Assembly: GCA_000151295.1 (NCBI GenBank)
Contig: GG745358.1
Coordinates: forward strand, 189,794-253,793
Direction: 5' to 3'
Source of the DNA: Allomyces macrogynus ATCC 38327
Lineage: Eukaryota > Blastocladiomycota > Blastocladiomycetes > Blastocladiales > Blastocladiaceae
Length of the DNA: 64,000 nucleotides
Shown here: positions 1 through 10,334 of the stretch, in pieces
Layout: each line of letters opens with the position of its first letter
How positions within the stretch are numbered: the stretch's first letter is position 1
Program-made: the position numbers and the translations under genes
The notes under the pieces: generated by a model
Told to the model about the DNA's origin: nothing
The model's database searches: none
The model's input: the letters and a program-made list of their open reading frames with translations, nothing else

Positions 1-1
1 C

Positions 2-724
2 CCCTGGCCCGACGCAGGCACCACCGCTACGCGGCTCGACGTCGACCCACTCGTGCGCCTTCTTCTGACCGTCGTCCCCGGCTCAGCCGTCACCCCCGAC
101 CACCACGTCGTTGGTCTCGCGCTGAACCCCACTCCCGCGGCCGTCTTGGGCCCAGTCGTCCTCGACGCCCCCTACCCGTGCGCATGGGCCGGGTGCGACC
201 ATTCGGCGACGGCGCTCGCCGACCTGCACACGCACGTCGACACGGCGCACTTGTCCACCGCACACGCCGCGCACGGTACCGCGTGCCCGATTTCAGGATG
301 CACGTGGCAAGTACCCACGACGCTCGCGGCGCACGCCGACCGCGCGTTCCGGCTGCACGTGCTCACGCACTTCCCCTCCACCTCGACACCCACTGCGCCG
401 CCGACCCCACCGGCCACGACCGACGCCCCGACGAGTTTCGCGCACCAGATCGCGGCCGAGTGTATGGCCGACCCCGTGGGCGTGCCGTACACGGCGGCGC
501 TGGTCGTGCGCAATTTGGCGCATGGGGTCATGGCGGTGCCCGACGCGGCGTTGGATGTGGGCGCCGAGACGCGGCCGCCGGCGAACGCGCTTGAGGCGCG
601 GATGCGGGGGCGGGATGCGGCGGCGGCACTGTTGGCGGGAGTGAAAGATGAGTTGGTCTGGATGTGTGCGGCGTACCCGCGGCTCGCGCGGCATTTGGTG
701 CCGATTGTGAGCGAGGTGTTTTGA
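2..724 (+). CDS. Rsc9/ARID2-like chromatin-remodelling subunit, C-terminal part (5' end cut by window)
   Basis: The frame is open from the left edge, so this is the last exon or part of a longer gene. Two C2H2-type zinc fingers are visible near the start of the visible part (CAWAGC...HTHVDTAH, then CPISGC...HVLTH), followed by a Pro/Thr linker and a helical tail that begins PYTAALVVRNLAH and ends in LVPIVSEVF. ARID2 and fungal Rsc9 have the same order: two atypical C2H2 fingers, then a conserved 'TAAL-LRN(I/L)' helix block at the C terminus. These proteins are DNA-contacting subunits of RSC/PBAF SWI/SNF remodellers in the nucleus. The ARID and RFX-like domains expected upstream lie outside the window. 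It converges on the GNAT gene with 94 bp between stops. An unrelated C2H2 protein is the main alternative. Confidence 0.6.
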   Translation, partial: PWPDAGTTATRLDVDPLVRLLLTVVPGSAVTPDHHVVGLALNPTPAAVLGPVVLDAPYPCAWAGCDHSATALADLHTHVDTAHLSTAHAAHGTACPISGCTWQVPTTLAAHADRAFRLHVLTHFPSTSTPTAPPTPPATTDAPTSFAHQIAAECMADPVGVPYTAALVVRNLAHGVMAVPDAALDVGAETRPPANALEARMRGRDAAAALLAGVKDELVWMCAAYPRLARHLVPIVSEVF

Positions 725-818
725 TTGAATGGAGCTCTGTAAGGTGATGATATTTTGGGCGATAGCAAGTGTGGATTTCTATTTCGCGCGAACAATACGA
801 AATCACGACCACCACCAC

Positions 819-1499
819 TTACTCCTCCTCCTCCTCGGGCGCGAGCGTCTTGCGCAGCGCAATCAAATGGCACGGCACGACCAAGCACGCGGCTGGGTCA
901 ATCCCAAACTCCTCCCACTTCCGCTCTTGAAATGCGACAAACCCCATCTTGCCATAAATCTCGAGCAAGTGCGGCTGCACGGACACCACCTCAATCACGA
1001 GCGTATTCTCCTTCAGCACGCGACGCACAAGCGCCTCGACCGCGCGCACCATCGTCTTGGCGACCCCACGGCGGTGCACGTTCGGGTGTACGGCCAGCAT
1101 CCCAAACAGAGGCTTCCCCGAGGGCTTGTCGAGATGCACCTGCACCGACGCGGCAAGCGGGACGCCCTGTGCGCCGGGCGTGCTGGTCGATTCGTCGTTG
1201 GCGGGTTGCGCAACGCTGGCAACCGGCCAGTCGAGCACGAGGAAGCACGACTCGGGCGCGTCGACTTCTTCGAGGACTTCGTCGAGGATGGCGCGGTTGT
1301 AGAAGGACGGCGCTTTGAACCAGCGCGCGTCCACGTACGCGAGGTTCGTCAGGTGGACAATGGCTTGCGCGTCATCGGGCGTCGCGAGACGCACACGCAG
1401 CTCCGGGTCGGCGGGGAATCCGGTCGCGATGGCGGCGGGGGTCGACGTGACGAGGGCGTCAAAGGCAGCGGGGTCGACGTAGCGGGCTTGCACGGACAT
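819..1499 (-). CDS. GNAT-family N-acetyltransferase
   Basis: A single-exon 226-residue protein. The GNAT acetyl-CoA binding motif A is clear in the second half: LFGMLAVHPNVHRRGVAK, the R/Q-x-x-G-x-G/A pyrophosphate loop being RRGVAK. It is followed by a helix, a strand (TLVIEVVSVQ) and the typical motif B 'LLEIYGKMGF', where the substrate acyl group usually sits. The N-terminal third (VRLATPDDAQAIVHLTNLAY) is the usual first strand and helix of the fold. The protein ends in a Glu run. Start chosen at the ATG giving the full fold. Substrate is not predictable; small-molecule or protein amino groups are both possible. No introns seen. Confidence 0.85.
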   Translation of the reverse strand: MSVQARYVDPAAFDALVTSTPAAIATGFPADPELRVRLATPDDAQAIVHLTNLAYVDARWFKAPSFYNRAILDEVLEEVDAPESCFLVLDWPVASVAQPANDESTSTPGAQGVPLAASVQVHLDKPSGKPLFGMLAVHPNVHRRGVAKTMVRAVEALVRRVLKENTLVIEVVSVQPHLLEIYGKMGFVAFQERKWEEFGIDPAACLVVPCHLIALRKTLAPEEEEE

Positions 1500-2636
1500 G
1501 GTCGTGATGATGCGGGGAGCGAGAATGGCGGTTGGTCGAGCGAGGGCAGGTACGGGTCGAGTGTGGTTGCGAATCTGCGAAGTGCACGGAGCAGAGCGAG
1601 CACAAGAAGGAGGCGAGTGTAGGGTCAGAGGATTGATTGACGGTCTTCCAGGGTTCCTCTCACGACATCGATCGGCTCACAAAGAGTCGACCCGGCTAAA
1701 CTGCTATCCCGTGCAATGCGGCGCAGAATATCGACGGGCTAGCATTTTTCTTCGATGCTGGCTCGGCTCTGCACAAAGGCAACCAGAAACGGACCAGGAG
1801 GAACGGTATGACAACCAACCGGTTCATCCGCACACGAAACAAGCTCTGAAGTGCGTGGATAGTAGTGCAGCACCAGTTGCACTTAGTCGCGGCGTCGAAA
1901 TGTCGGACGGTTTTGCGTGAGCAATGTGCCGTGGGCTGTGACAAAGAGCGAGGACAAGAAAGTCGTGCGAGCCTCCACTGTTGGAAATCTGCCTTGCAGG
2001 CGAGAAAAGAGCTTGAGTGGCTACGCCAGGCAAGGCCATACTTGCGCACAATCTCCGGTTATCCCACTCAATACATTTGGTATGCTCTGACTGCTGGGCC
2101 GCAAATCATGATTGACTGACAGCGATCATACGGGATATCACGCAGCATACCAAGCCCAGCATTTGACACGTTTCTCTTGGGTTTTGCACGCGCCAATTCC
2201 AAGAAATTGTGACCAAGATTATTCACACAACTGTGATAGTCATTCACCCAACCGTGATTTGTGGAGAGTTAGTCTGTGCTCGCGTGTCACAACGCGCATG
2301 GTGGCGCCATGCGCGTTGTCTTGATTCACTTCTCACCCCAGACCCTTCAGTTTCGTTGCAGCTCCCCTCTGCTTTTGTTCGGCTGCCAGAGGACAGGTCT
2401 CAGAACAATCGCCATGCCTGACCCTGCGCAAATCTCGCGGATTCCTGTGACGTGCTTCATTAACGAACCTCGAACGATCTGCAAGACAGTACCAATTGAT
2501 GGGATTGGTTGTCCAGCACAAGTCACCACCGTCTTCAGCTTTGTCGTAATGGAGAACGTCACTTGTGGTCTTGGTCAAACAGAAAAGAGATCCATTTTTT
2601 TGCAACGTGGGCCAAACATCAATCATCAATCTCAAC
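1500..2636. other. Intergenic region, nothing recognised
   Basis: About 1.1 kb between the GNAT start and the 3' end of the H15-domain gene, visibly richer in A+T than the flanking genes. Only short overlapping open frames with no recognisable domain. It should contain the promoter of the GNAT gene. Confidence 0.5.
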
Positions 2637-4516
2637 TCATATCGCATTCTCGAGATCTGGAGGGGCCATGCCATCATAAACCTCTTCGCGCTGGAACACA
2701 GCAGCACCAACTGTCTCAACAGCGTCCTGGCCAAACACTGGTGCAGCGGTATAATCGAGGACAGCAGCATTGACGGCTGCATACTCAGAGCGCGTAGTAT
2801 CCGGCATACCAGGCCCTGCACGGCCAACACCTCCAGGACCATGGGTTGCTGTCGCCATTGGACCGTCAGACAGAACTGTTGACACAGCCCGCGGCTGGAT
2901 TTGCTCATACATGGCAGGGAGCGCCATGACCGGATCCACTGGCGCCATGCCTTCCACCAACTTGTCGACCTTTGAACGTAATTCACCAGACTCAACAGCC
3001 TCCAGTTGTTCCTTGGTCAGACTGACCGCAGCAGGGAGGCCTGCTTGACCCTGTGTGGACGCTAACGTTGCAGCCGTCAACTGGTAGTCGTCCTGAACGG
3101 CTGACGTGACCGAGTGATCAGGATGGCCATGGCCCAGCATCGACAAGTCCTCGAGCTTGCCCTGAAGACCGATCATTGGGTCCAATCCAAGTCCGAGGCG
3201 CGGCATAGCTCGACGCGCGAGCAGGCTCTCACCACCAAAGCCGTGCGCATCCACATAAGCACCAGACAGACGGTGACTTTGGTCGTCATTTTGATCTAAC
3301 GACGCCGTCACAGCCTCCAGCTTTTTCTGTTCCTTTTTGCCGCTCCGCCAGCGGCCGTCCGCTCTCGCACCGCTTGCATAATTTGCCAGTGGCCAGGACG
3401 CCGCGGTGGCACGTACGGCCTCGGCCGCGCGTTGACGATCAGCGTCAATCATGGGCGTAATGGCGGCGTTGGGCTTGGCGTAGCCACGGACGCGCGCGCC
3501 CTGGTAGTCGGGGTTCAACCGGTACCGCCGGTTATCACGCAGAAAGCGCGACTTGCGCCATGCCTTTTTCAGAGCTTGTGTTGCCGACCCCTTAAACTGC
3601 ATGGGCAGATGGGCGCCATAGGTCATGGCCATCCACGCATATATCTCGCGCGGCGGGTGGCCTTGTGGGTCGCCGAGCGCAATGATGGCCTAGCGCATGT
3701 GGGGAACAGGGGCGAGGTGAGATGAGGTGGAGAAGGGAACATGGGGACGAGCGAGAGGATGAACCGTACCTGCGCAATCATCTCCTCATACGAAGGCACG
3801 AGATCCACGTCGCCGCTGCCGTGCTGAGGCCATGCAGCTCCGATCTGGTTCGGGTGCTGCAACGTCGTCTGTGGCGTTGACGGCGACGGCGGTGCCGCAG
3901 CGTCGCGCATGCGAGTAACCGTGTACTCGCCATCATCCTTGTTCTTGTCAAGATCCTCTTCAGCGACGCGGTCGCCGTCACTTCTGTTGCCAGAACTACG
4001 GCTGTTGCTCGCACCGCGGCGCGCGTCGTGGTCACTGCACGCTGCAGAAGGCGAGTCATGATTCCTGTGCCCCGTTGATGCCGCCATTGTTGTGGCACTT
4101 GTCACCATCGCAATTGCGCGCCGACCGTCATCCACCTCATCATCGCCGTCCTCCTCGTCCAACAGGTAATCATATTTGTCGTCCACGTCCTCCATCATCT
4201 CATCGAGTGCAATCCACAACTTGGGCGCGTTCTCTGGTAACTGGCGTGCGTTGTGCAGCGAGGAACTGGCAGCCGGGCCTGCAAGCAGCAACATGGACGG
4301 GTCCATGGCAAGGGGAGCGGCCTCCCACTTGTCGTCTTCTTCCTTAGCGACATCCATGACCATGGCCAACGATAAGTGGTCGTCATCGACATGGCCGCCA
4401 TGCCTCTCATCGTGCGCTGGTGCTAGCGCATCAAGCAAGGGGTTGCCATAGGTCGAGCTCACCAACAAGGGGCGAGACGCGGCCGACGGTGGCGGTGGAC
4501 CGGCGAGTGGGAACAT
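2637..4516 (-). CDS. Linker-histone-like (H15 winged-helix) domain protein
   Basis: Two exons: 4516..3770 and 3689..2637, with an 80-bp GTACGG..TAG intron (3690-3769) in phase 0. Joining them rebuilds a globular H15-type winged helix across the junction: PSYEEMIAQ|AIIALGDPQG...EIYAWMAMTY...GSATQALKKAWRKSRFLRDNRRYRL, at about residues 241-310 of 599. That is the histone H1/H5 globular-domain pattern (PSY..MI..AI..L, then basic recognition and wing residues). The long N-terminal third is acidic and low-complexity; the tail carries a module (about residues 435-525) shared with the neighbouring gene at 5550-7055. A longer start at 4612 would translate the upstream GGTC repeat as PTDR repeats; I prefer 4516. 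A nuclear DNA-binding role is inferred; it is far too large and acidic for a canonical H1. Confidence 0.6.
2861..3140 (-). repeat. Duplicated C-terminal module, copy 1
   Basis: About 280 bp strongly similar at DNA level to 5756-6036 in the next gene. Encoded protein pattern: SAVQDDYQLT, then QAGLPAAVSLTKEQLEAVESGE, then RSKVDKLVEGMAPVDPV and EQIQPRAVSTVL. Differences are mostly scattered substitutions, so the duplication is old enough to have diverged but is easily aligned by eye. Confidence 0.85.
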
Positions 4517-5549
4517 GGTGGTCGGTCGGTCGGTCACTCGGTCAGTCGGTCGGTCAGTCGGTCGGATTGAGAGCAAATTGAATAGCTGCGGGAACGGCGG
4601 TGCGCACGTCAAGCTTCAAGCGTGCAATTGGTGGAAGCAGAACACGGGAGACACGGCAGCGCGTCTTTGAGGAAGGATGTTATGTGAATGTGTGCGTAGA
4701 GGAAGCAGAGGTGTATGAGAGAAGGGGCGGAGCAGGGGCGCACGGTGGGGAGACGAGGAGAAGGTCGCATCCTATCTACTTATGGAGGGACGCACGTCCT
4801 CGGTTCAAGTTGACCAAGTCACTTCGACCTTGCATTTTTTTTGCAGATCCAACTGAATCCTGCTGTGCGAAGCACGCTCTCTCGTATCACGAGCTGTGGA
4901 TGATCGTCAGCGCCATGGCCGCTGGAGACGCGTCAGCAGGGCACGGTCACATGTTGGTTCCATGTTTGCTTCCCGGCGCCATGGCCGTATGGAGCTGCTA
5001 TGGTCCTCGTGGTCTCGTTCTAGCGCCGTGGTAACGACTTGGTGCCGTGGGCACATCATGTGGGCGTCGCGATCGCTTGCTGACGTCGTGGTCGCGTGCT
5101 GGTGCGCTTGGTGGGTGCCATTAGAGCGCTTCTCAATTATTGACTTAACGCCTCTGAGCAGACCCTGCCACAGCAAGGCCAGTTATTCCTCCTCACTCAA
5201 TTTACCTCTGAACTCATCAACATTACGCAGCTATATCCTCTCTTTTTTGTGCATCGATTATACACCACTCCACGGCAGAACCGAACCAGGCGGCATAGAT
5301 GCGGTTTGGTGGTGGCCAGATCTCAGCGACCGCAGTGCCGATTTGCCTGGCAATTTGTTCAAGATAGATCACGTCTATCTCAATTCAGTGTGGTGGGTAG
5401 AATAAATGGGAGTTGAAAGGCGAGTATGGGATGAGTAGCCAAAAATTGAGAAGCGTCTTGACAGCATTCTTGAGTGCTCCTTCGCTCTCAAGAACAAACG
5501 GTCCTCTGAAATAGGCTGAACATCAAACGTCATCATCCTCTCGAATTAC
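4517..5549. other. Intergenic region with tetranucleotide repeat upstream of the H15 gene
   Basis: About 1 kb between two minus-strand genes. It contains a GGTC/GGTCA tetranucleotide tract at about 4520-4567 directly upstream of the H15-gene start, and the H15 gene's promoter. No convincing gene; open frames at 4896-5405 (+) and 4907-5176 (-) have no recognisable features. Confidence 0.5.
4520..4567. repeat. GGTC tetranucleotide repeat
   Basis: Roughly a dozen imperfect copies of ggtc/agtc in the presumed 5' leader of the H15-domain gene. If translated from the longer start it gives PTDR repeats. Confidence 0.85.
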
Positions 5550-7055
5550 TTACTCTTCAGCCTCTGGCACATCCTCGAGATCGAGAACGTTCTCATCAGT
5601 CCAGGGCTCGTCAAGATTCATGGGCAGCATTTCAAGGCGAAATTCATCCACTCCCAGCTCAATCCAATCGGCGATCGGAAAATTACCCTGCGTGGTATTG
5701 GGTCTACCAGGCAGCGCACGAGCAGCGGTTTCCAGTTCCGCGATCGTCCCTGTCGCTTCAGGCAGAACCGTTGACACGGTCCGCGGCTGGATTTGCTCAG
5801 ATATGGCAGGGAGCACCGTGACCGGATCCGCTGGCGCCATGCCTTCCACAAACTTGTCGACCTTTGACCGCGTCTCACCAGAGTGAACGGCCTCCACCTG
5901 CTCCTTGGTCAGACCGACCGCTGATGGGACGCCCGCTTGACTCGGCGTGGACGCTGGCGTTGCAACCGTCAGCTGGTCGTCGTCCTGAACGGCCGACTTG
6001 AACATGCGATCGGGATTGCCATGGTCCAGCGCCAAGGCTTCGAGCTTGTCCTCGATACCAGTCGCCTGCTCGACTCCAAGTTGCGCTGCATCGGTAGCTG
6101 CAGTCGCGGCCACAGCAGCAGTGCGCTGATCGACGCGGGTGCCAAGAGCCAGCAGCAAACCCGGATCGTGAAGCTGCCACTGCTCGCTAATGTGCTTGAC
6201 CATGTCGAGCATGGAGACACCCACTTGCCCGACCACCTCGACAGCGCTCTCGTCCCGGATCACGCGCGCAATATAAACCGGGAGCCCGAGCGCAATTGAA
6301 CTTGAATTGTTGGCGGTGAGCGCGCCGAAAATCGCTATGTCGTCAGCGTCCAAACACGTAACGAGCTGCGCAGCGCCCTTGAGGATCCCGATGGCCGCAA
6401 AGCGAAAGGTCAACGACGCCTTGACGAGATCGAGCAACGACCCGGCCGAGATCATGGACTGCTCGAGCAACAACTCGGGTTCCCACAAATTGACGGTGGC
6501 CACATCGAGCTGGTCGCTGATGAGCGTCAGCATCATTACAACTTGGTCGATCTTCATGGCCAGGACCTTCGCAGCAAGCGAGGCCAAACTGGACTGGTCT
6601 GGTGAGCTCACCGAAAATTGCGCGAATGGCTCGTCTCGCCTGCCAAGCGGACTCGAGAAGCGTGATGAACTGACGCGTGCGAGCCGGTGCGCCTCGATCG
6701 CGATCAAACGCTGCTGCAACTCGGTGGCGGTCTCGACCAAACGCGGTCCCAGGGCGAAGAGCGCCGCCAAAGCGCTCGCGTCCGAGTTGGCCGTGGCCAC
6801 CACATCGCCACTGTCTCCAGGCGAGTCGCAGTTCGGATCAATAATAAGCGCATCGGGGAGCGGTTTCGTGAGCACGACGCGCAGATGGGCCGTCAAAACG
6901 CGTGAGAAATCGCGGGTCGGAACGCTGGGGTCGGCCAGTCGGCGCGCGGTGGCTGGATAGCTGCGCGCAAAGCGGTCCACGGCGGCCTCAAGTTGAGCGA
7001 GAGCCGTATCAACGTCGTCGAAAGCGGGATAGAACAGCTGCTTCTTGGGGTTCAT
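5550..7055 (-). CDS. Unrecognised helical protein sharing a C-terminal module with the H15 protein
   Basis: A single open frame of 501 residues from ATG 7055 (MNPKKQLFYPAF); an extension to 7151 is possible but less convincing. Residues about 1-340 are rich in Ala/Leu helices with no motif I can name. Residues about 345-440 repeat the module in the upstream neighbour (SAVQDDDQLTV, GVPSAVGLTKEQVEAV, RSKVDKFVEGMAPADPV, EQIQPRTVSTVL). The tail is acidic (DEPWTDENVLDLEDVPEAEE). The first two thirds show no similarity to the H15 protein, so the module was combined with two different N termini. Function unknown. Confidence 0.55.
   Translation of the reverse strand: MNPKKQLFYPAFDDVDTALAQLEAAVDRFARSYPATARRLADPSVPTRDFSRVLTAHLRVVLTKPLPDALIIDPNCDSPGDSGDVVATANSDASALAALFALGPRLVETATELQQRLIAIEAHRLARVSSSRFSSPLGRRDEPFAQFSVSSPDQSSLASLAAKVLAMKIDQVVMMLTLISDQLDVATVNLWEPELLLEQSMISAGSLLDLVKASLTFRFAAIGILKGAAQLVTCLDADDIAIFGALTANNSSSIALGLPVYIARVIRDESAVEVVGQVGVSMLDMVKHISEQWQLHDPGLLLALGTRVDQRTAAVAATAATDAAQLGVEQATGIEDKLEALALDHGNPDRMFKSAVQDDDQLTVATPASTPSQAGVPSAVGLTKEQVEAVHSGETRSKVDKFVEGMAPADPVTVLPAISEQIQPRTVSTVLPEATGTIAELETAARALPGRPNTTQGNFPIADWIELGVDEFRLEMLPMNLDEPWTDENVLDLEDVPEAEE
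5756..6036 (-). repeat. Duplicated C-terminal module, copy 2
   Basis: Partner of 2861-3140. Long near-identical stretches, for example around the encoded GMAPxDPV and the DNA near 'ggcgccatgccttccac'. Both copies are in the same strand and reading frame of their host genes. Confidence 0.85.
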
Positions 7056-7612
7056 GGTCGTTGAGTCGAACTGCGCGCTTGCTGCAGGTTGGTGGAAGCG
7101 CGCAAGAGATGGAACGTTCCTCAGCCCGCACGCTCGGCATGTATTGCTCAAACTTCGCCGTTTCGAGGCATGGCAAACTTTGACCGCTACTCATTGTCCG
7201 TCAAGACTTGAAAGCTGGACCAGGTGGAGCGCCTCTCGAACATTGGCGCGAGCTTCCAAGTCACCAAACTGTCGACTTGGAGGACAAAGGAGTGTTCTTC
7301 ACACCAACTTTGGACCAACATTTGGACGAGTGGCGCAAGCGTTTGCATGGACAGACGGAGGACGCAAACTGATCACGCTCCAAGAGTCAGAAGGAAAAAC
7401 ATGCAACAATACATCTGCACATATTGACGACCGCACGCGGCCCACGACCGAACGGCGGGCCCTCACGCGCGGGTCGGGAATACTGAACAATTCCGCAATC
7501 GCCTGCGGCTCGGTGGCGGGAGCCCCGAACGGAACCTCCCAACACAAGCCGACCCACCGACTCTCCCGCAAAGCAAACGGTTTCGCGGCCAAACCCTCCA
7601 CCAAACATCCCC
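7056..7612. other. Intergenic region between the orphan helical gene and HMG-CoA synthase
   Basis: About 560 bp holding the 5' flank of the orphan gene and the 3' flank of HMG-CoA synthase (both minus). No gene seen. Confidence 0.5.
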
Positions 7613-9359
7613 TTATGCCTTCTTGGCGGCCGCCGCCGGCTCCTTGCGCGCGTAGGTGCGGCGGAACTTGCTGTCGATCTCGGCCAAGTAGTAGGTGCCG
7701 TCCCAGAGCCCGTCGGTGATATCGCCCGTGGGCTTGTACTCCTTGGCGTTGTGCACCTTTTCACGCAACTCCATGTGCTTCTCGAACACGACGGGCGACT
7801 GGATCGTGCGCTGCGCGAGCCGGTTGCGCAAATCGACCGTCTTAGTAATGTACTCAAGCGACCCGGCGACGCGCAGCGAGAACATGGACGAGGCGAGACC
7901 CGACCCGTACGAGAACATGAGGATGCGCTTGCCCTTGAGCTCGGCCTCGGGGGTCACCTCGAGCAGCGACAGCAGCGACCCGTAGAGCGACGCGCAGTAC
8001 ATGTTGCCAATCATCTTGCACGTGAGCAGCGACGGCTCGGTGCGCGTGGCAAAGAAGTCCTTCGACACGCCGACAAACGCCTTTTCCACGTCCTTGTCAA
8101 AGTAAGAAGTCTCGAGCTTGGTCGCCTGCATGGCCGCGGGCACCGACGCAAACTGCGGCGCGTTCGGGAACCGCAGGTAGTCGTTCAGGAACAGGCGGCC
8201 GGCGGCCTTTTGCACGATCTTGGCGTAGGGCGAGTGGAAGCACGCGTAGTCGGCAAACTCGGTGAGCGGCAGCGCCGATTTGGTGTGTGCGAGCACTTTC
8301 GCCGTATAGTGCTGGTAGCACTTGTCGACGGCGCGCATGTAGCACACGACCGACTGCGGCCCGTCGACCACCGGGAACTCGGACGAGAGGTTGGGCTTGT
8401 AGAAGTCGTAGACGTTCTCCATGTGCGTGCCGCGCAGACCGCGCTCCATGACGAGCGGCGCGTTCGGGCCGACCAGCATCGCGACCACACCAACACCCGA
8501 CGTCGGCCGCGCGGGGCCCGATGCGTAGATGGCAATGTCGCCCGCGACAACGAGCGCGTACCGCCCGTCCCAGTAGGACGACTCGATCCACTGCACGGCG
8601 TTGAAGAGCGCCGAGGTACCGCCGTAGCACGCGTTGGTCGTGGCAATCCCCTCAATCTCCGTGTTGCCGTGCGCCGCAAACAGGTCCATCAGGTGCGTCT
8701 TGACCGACTTGGACTTGTCGATAATCGTCTCCGTCCCGACCTCGAGCCGGCCAATGTCCTTGTACGAAATATTGTACTTTTCCATGACGTTGCGCACGGC
8801 TATTCGTGGGCTCGGGCGGTCAGATCCTAGAGATTCGTGCGAGCACGACAGCGGAACGGCAGGCAGAGCGAGACGCACCGGTCAGGGCAATCGAGTTGAT
8901 GTCCTCGCGGTCGTCAATAAAGCCCATTTGCGTCTGGCCCAGGCCGATCGTGTACTTGCCGGTCGAGACGCCATCGTGCTTCTCTGTAATAATTTTCAGG
9001 ACGAACAGCGCCAACGGTCAGCTCGGTTTGTTTGCGCGTGATCCACGTTGAAAAACGGGCCTCTCCGCAACGTACCGAGCGCCGACTGCTCAATGCACTG
9101 TTGATCGTCGAACGTCGGTGAACAGGCGCAGGAAGCGTAGTCGCAAGGGATCACAATCAGTCTTCCATGGTTCGACGAAATTGCGACGAGAACAAACGGC
9201 CACAGCGAGTGGTCTGTGGTCGTTCGTTCGGGATCAAGAGCGCAAAGCACGTACGCGGCGCGGGAAGTAAATGTCCATGGCGAGAATGCCGACATTGGCG
9301 GGGTACCGGTTCGCGTCGACGGCGGCCGTGACGTTGGCGTAGGCGGGAGGGACGGCCAT
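7613..9359 (-). CDS. ERG13: Hydroxymethylglutaryl-CoA synthase (cytosolic, sterol pathway)
   Basis: Condenses acetyl-CoA with acetoacetyl-CoA to HMG-CoA, the step before HMG-CoA reductase in the mevalonate pathway. Four exons: 9359..9255, 9097..9076, 8983..8879, 8799..7613, giving 472 residues (yeast enzyme about 490). Exon 2 is only 22 nt and encodes CIEQSAL plus one base; it rebuilds CIEQSALEKHDGVSTGKYT, which matches the family. Catalytic residues are visible: general-base Glu in EVGTETIIDKSKS, nucleophilic Cys in NACYGGTSALFN, and the His of CFHSPYAK. GDIAIY and SYGSGLASSMFS are further family signatures. Donors are GTACGT, GTACGT and GTGCGT. No transit peptide, so cytosolic. The C terminus after KFRRTYARK is Ala/Lys-rich. 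Confidence 0.95.
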
Positions 9360-10334
9360 GGTGATGGTAATGCTGGTGGTGGTCGTGGGCGAGTTGCAAC
9401 TTGCTGAGAGGGTGTTGATCCAAGGCGTCCGTGCACGAGAGCGTGGTCGTCGGGAGTGGGCGCGCGGACAGGAGAGCGAGGAGAGAGTGAGGGTCGACGA
9501 CGGGGGTTCTGTCGGTCGAGGGAGAGAGAAAGTAACTGGACAGAGGCGACGGCCCGTAGGCACGCCCAGTCGCGCACGGCAGCGTTGAAGTCAGCCTGGC
9601 GGCGCGCCCGTCCGTGCAATCCGTGCGGCACACAAACTCGCCCAATCCCAACTGGGAACCCTCGATAGAATGCACAGCGCGCCGCGGGTGGCGAGACGCG
9701 TGCAAAAGGGCGTCGACACGTCGCCCCACACGTCTCGCGGGCCCAGCGACGTGCTTGCCCGCCTCGCTCGTCGCCAAAGAAGATCACTTTTGCTGATCAT
9801 TTCACTCGTCCTCGCCACCACCGCGACCACCGCGACCACTACCCTGAACGAGACGCGCGTGCCCAGTGCGTCCTCGTCGCGTTCCTCCCACTCGTTCATG
9901 GTTGAACGGGGTCGACAACGACGGCAATTGGCGCCGAGGACTCGGGACGACAGTCGTCCCTTTCGCCTGAGCGTGAACAGTTCTCTTTTGGCGTTTGCTG
10001 CAAGCTGGTGCGACTGTCTGATCTGTCAATGTGTGACGCAAGTCACGCCGCTCATCAAAGCCACCGCTGCGCCCAGCCTTCCCGCAGGAAACTCGCCTTA
10101 TCCAGGAATTGTCCTCGTGCTTCGCATGATTTCAGTTACCAAGCTTTGAATTGTTCCTGGTCTGTTCAGTCTTGGTGGCTGGGGGTCGTGGCGAAGCAAG
10201 CGAAGCTCGGAATACAAAAATCCGATTTACGAGACGCGGAATTACTACTTTTCACAATTGCTTCCCTTCTTCCAAAGCTGTTCCCTTCCTAACAACCACC
10301 TCGCCAACGACAAGGAAGCGTCACGATGCGCGTC
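9360..10334. other. Intergenic region upstream of HMG-CoA synthase
   Basis: About 975 bp between Abp1 (3' end) and HMG-CoA synthase (5' end), both on minus. No gene or RNA recognised. Confidence 0.5.

Noticed and set aside
7751..8830. 359-residue plus-strand frame over HMG-CoA synthase
   Set aside because: Arg/Val/His-rich antisense shadow; the minus strand has the complete enzyme.
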